A stretch of DNA of 6,066 bases from Robiginitomaculum sp. (GTDB lineage: Bacteria; Pseudomonadota; Alphaproteobacteria; Caulobacterales; Maricaulaceae): the NCBI GenBank assembly GCA_026982235.1, contig JALSHM010000031.1:1-6066 (forward strand), read 5' to 3'. Each line of letters opens with the position of its first letter. Within the stretch, counting starts at the first letter, position 1. The notes under the pieces are model-generated. The model saw nothing but the letters and a program-made list of their open reading frames with translations, searched no databases and was not told the origin of the DNA. Positions 5,530-6,066 of this stretch are shown here, piece after piece. The translations under genes and the position numbers were made by a program.

Positions 5530-6066
5530 TGCCCATTTCCTTGCAAGGCATTCTCTTTCGCCCGCTTGTGCGCCGCCCTTTTGCGTTGCTTCTCAATCTT
5601 GCGCCATTTTCTCACATTATTATTATGCTCGCGCAAAGTTTTGGCAAAGACATGGCCGCCCGTACCGTCCGCTACGAAAAAAATGTCTTCCGTTTCCAGT
5701 GGATTCAGAACCGCCGCCAGTGCGGCCCTTCCTGGATTGCAAATGGGGGTTTTGGGCAAGCGCGGAATTTGGTAAGTATTCCAATCGGTCTTGCGGTCTA
5801 TTTCTGAACGGCGCAAGCCACGCCCGAGCTTCTCCCCCCCGGTAATCCCGTAAATAATCGTCGGGTCGGATTCTAGCCGCATTCCTTTGTTGAGCCGATT
5901 TATAAATACACCCGCAACATGTCTGCGCTCGCTTCCAACGCCCGTTTCCTTCTCGACGATGGACGCCAAAATAATGGCTTCGTATTTAGTCTTGAGGGGC
6001 AGGTCGAGTGCCCGGTTTTCCCAAAGTTCGTCAACAAGCGCTTCTTGCTCCGCCCGCATTTTCTTG
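5526..6066 (-). CDS. mltG: MltG, endolytic peptidoglycan transglycosylase (C-terminal part, 5' end outside window)
   Basis: MltG is an inner-membrane-anchored enzyme that cleaves nascent glycan strands in the periplasm and is proposed to end peptidoglycan polymerisation. The window holds the C-terminal 179 residues; the frame stays open to base 6066, so the ATG at 6059 is internal. The YceG-like catalytic domain is clear: ILASIVEKETG, where the first Glu (codon 5952-5954) matches the catalytic Glu of E. coli MltG (E218), then VAGVFINRL, GMRLESDPTIIYG, WNTYQIPRLPKTPICNPG, and FFVADGTGGHVFAKTLREHN. After this comes a tail of about 27 residues rich in Lys/Arg (KWRKIEKQRKRAAHKRAKEN). The N-terminal membrane anchor and LysM-like region lie beyond the edge. 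The stop TGA overlaps the yicC start. The operon promoter must be outside the window; fabF and acpP often precede mltG in related genomes. Confidence 0.94.
   Translation of the reverse strand, partial: KKMRAEQEALVDELWENRALDLPLKTKYEAIILASIVEKETGVGSERRHVAGVFINRLNKGMRLESDPTIIYGITGGEKLGRGLRRSEIDRKTDWNTYQIPRLPKTPICNPGRAALAAVLNPLETEDIFFVADGTGGHVFAKTLREHNNNVRKWRKIEKQRKRAAHKRAKENALQGNGQ
5538..5542 (-). promoter_or_regulatory. Shine-Dalgarno site for yicC, inside mltG
   Basis: On the minus strand AAGGA lies 8 nt before the yicC ATG (5529-5527), within the final codons of mltG. Together with the ATGA stop/start overlap it indicates both coupled and direct initiation. Confidence 0.7.

Noticed and set aside
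5309..5845. Plus-strand open frames across the yicC-mltG junction (three overlapping)
   Set aside because: Several frames are open at once over well-identified minus-strand genes, and the products are Pro/Ser/Cys-rich with no motif.
1..6066. A new defence, mobile or biosynthetic system
   Set aside because: All seven genes belong to known housekeeping families in a familiar order, with no repeats, integrase, transposase or compositional break seen.

Overview
The window looks like chromosomal core DNA from an alphaproteobacterium. The evidence is gene order plus protein character: lptG-surA-pdxA-rsmA runs rightward and meets mltG-yicC-gmk running leftward, an arrangement common in Alphaproteobacteria. 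Base composition is moderate (roughly high-40s % GC by eye, not computed), which is low for many members of the class. The LptG C-terminus and SurA suggest a marine Caulobacterales/Hyphomonadaceae-like lineage, but that placement is inference.

Layout. Positions 1-816 hold the C-terminal part of lptG (lipopolysaccharide export permease), cut by the left edge. An 80-bp gap with the surA ribosome binding site follows. The + strand then carries surA (897-2153), pdxA (2153-3154) and rsmA (3144-3995), joined by 1-nt and 11-nt overlaps. On the - strand, transcribed from beyond the right edge, are mltG (cut at 6066, ending at 5526), yicC (5529-4630) and gmk (4640-3978), joined by 4-nt and 11-nt overlaps. 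The two units converge tail to tail, with the last 18 bp of rsmA and gmk shared. Coding density is close to complete and the only true intergenic stretch is 817-896. I saw no RNA genes, mobile elements, CRISPR array or phage genes.

Function. The left half combines envelope biogenesis (LptG for LPS export, SurA for outer-membrane protein folding) with PLP synthesis (PdxA) and 16S rRNA dimethylation (RsmA). The right half combines peptidoglycan chain termination (MltG), an RNase (YicC) and GMP phosphorylation (Gmk).

I found no novel system. The points most worth a second look are the absence of lptD between lptG and surA, the reciprocal stop/Leu overlap of rsmA and gmk, a SurA whose single recognisable parvulin domain seems to lack the usual catalytic residues, and the choice of gmk start codon.
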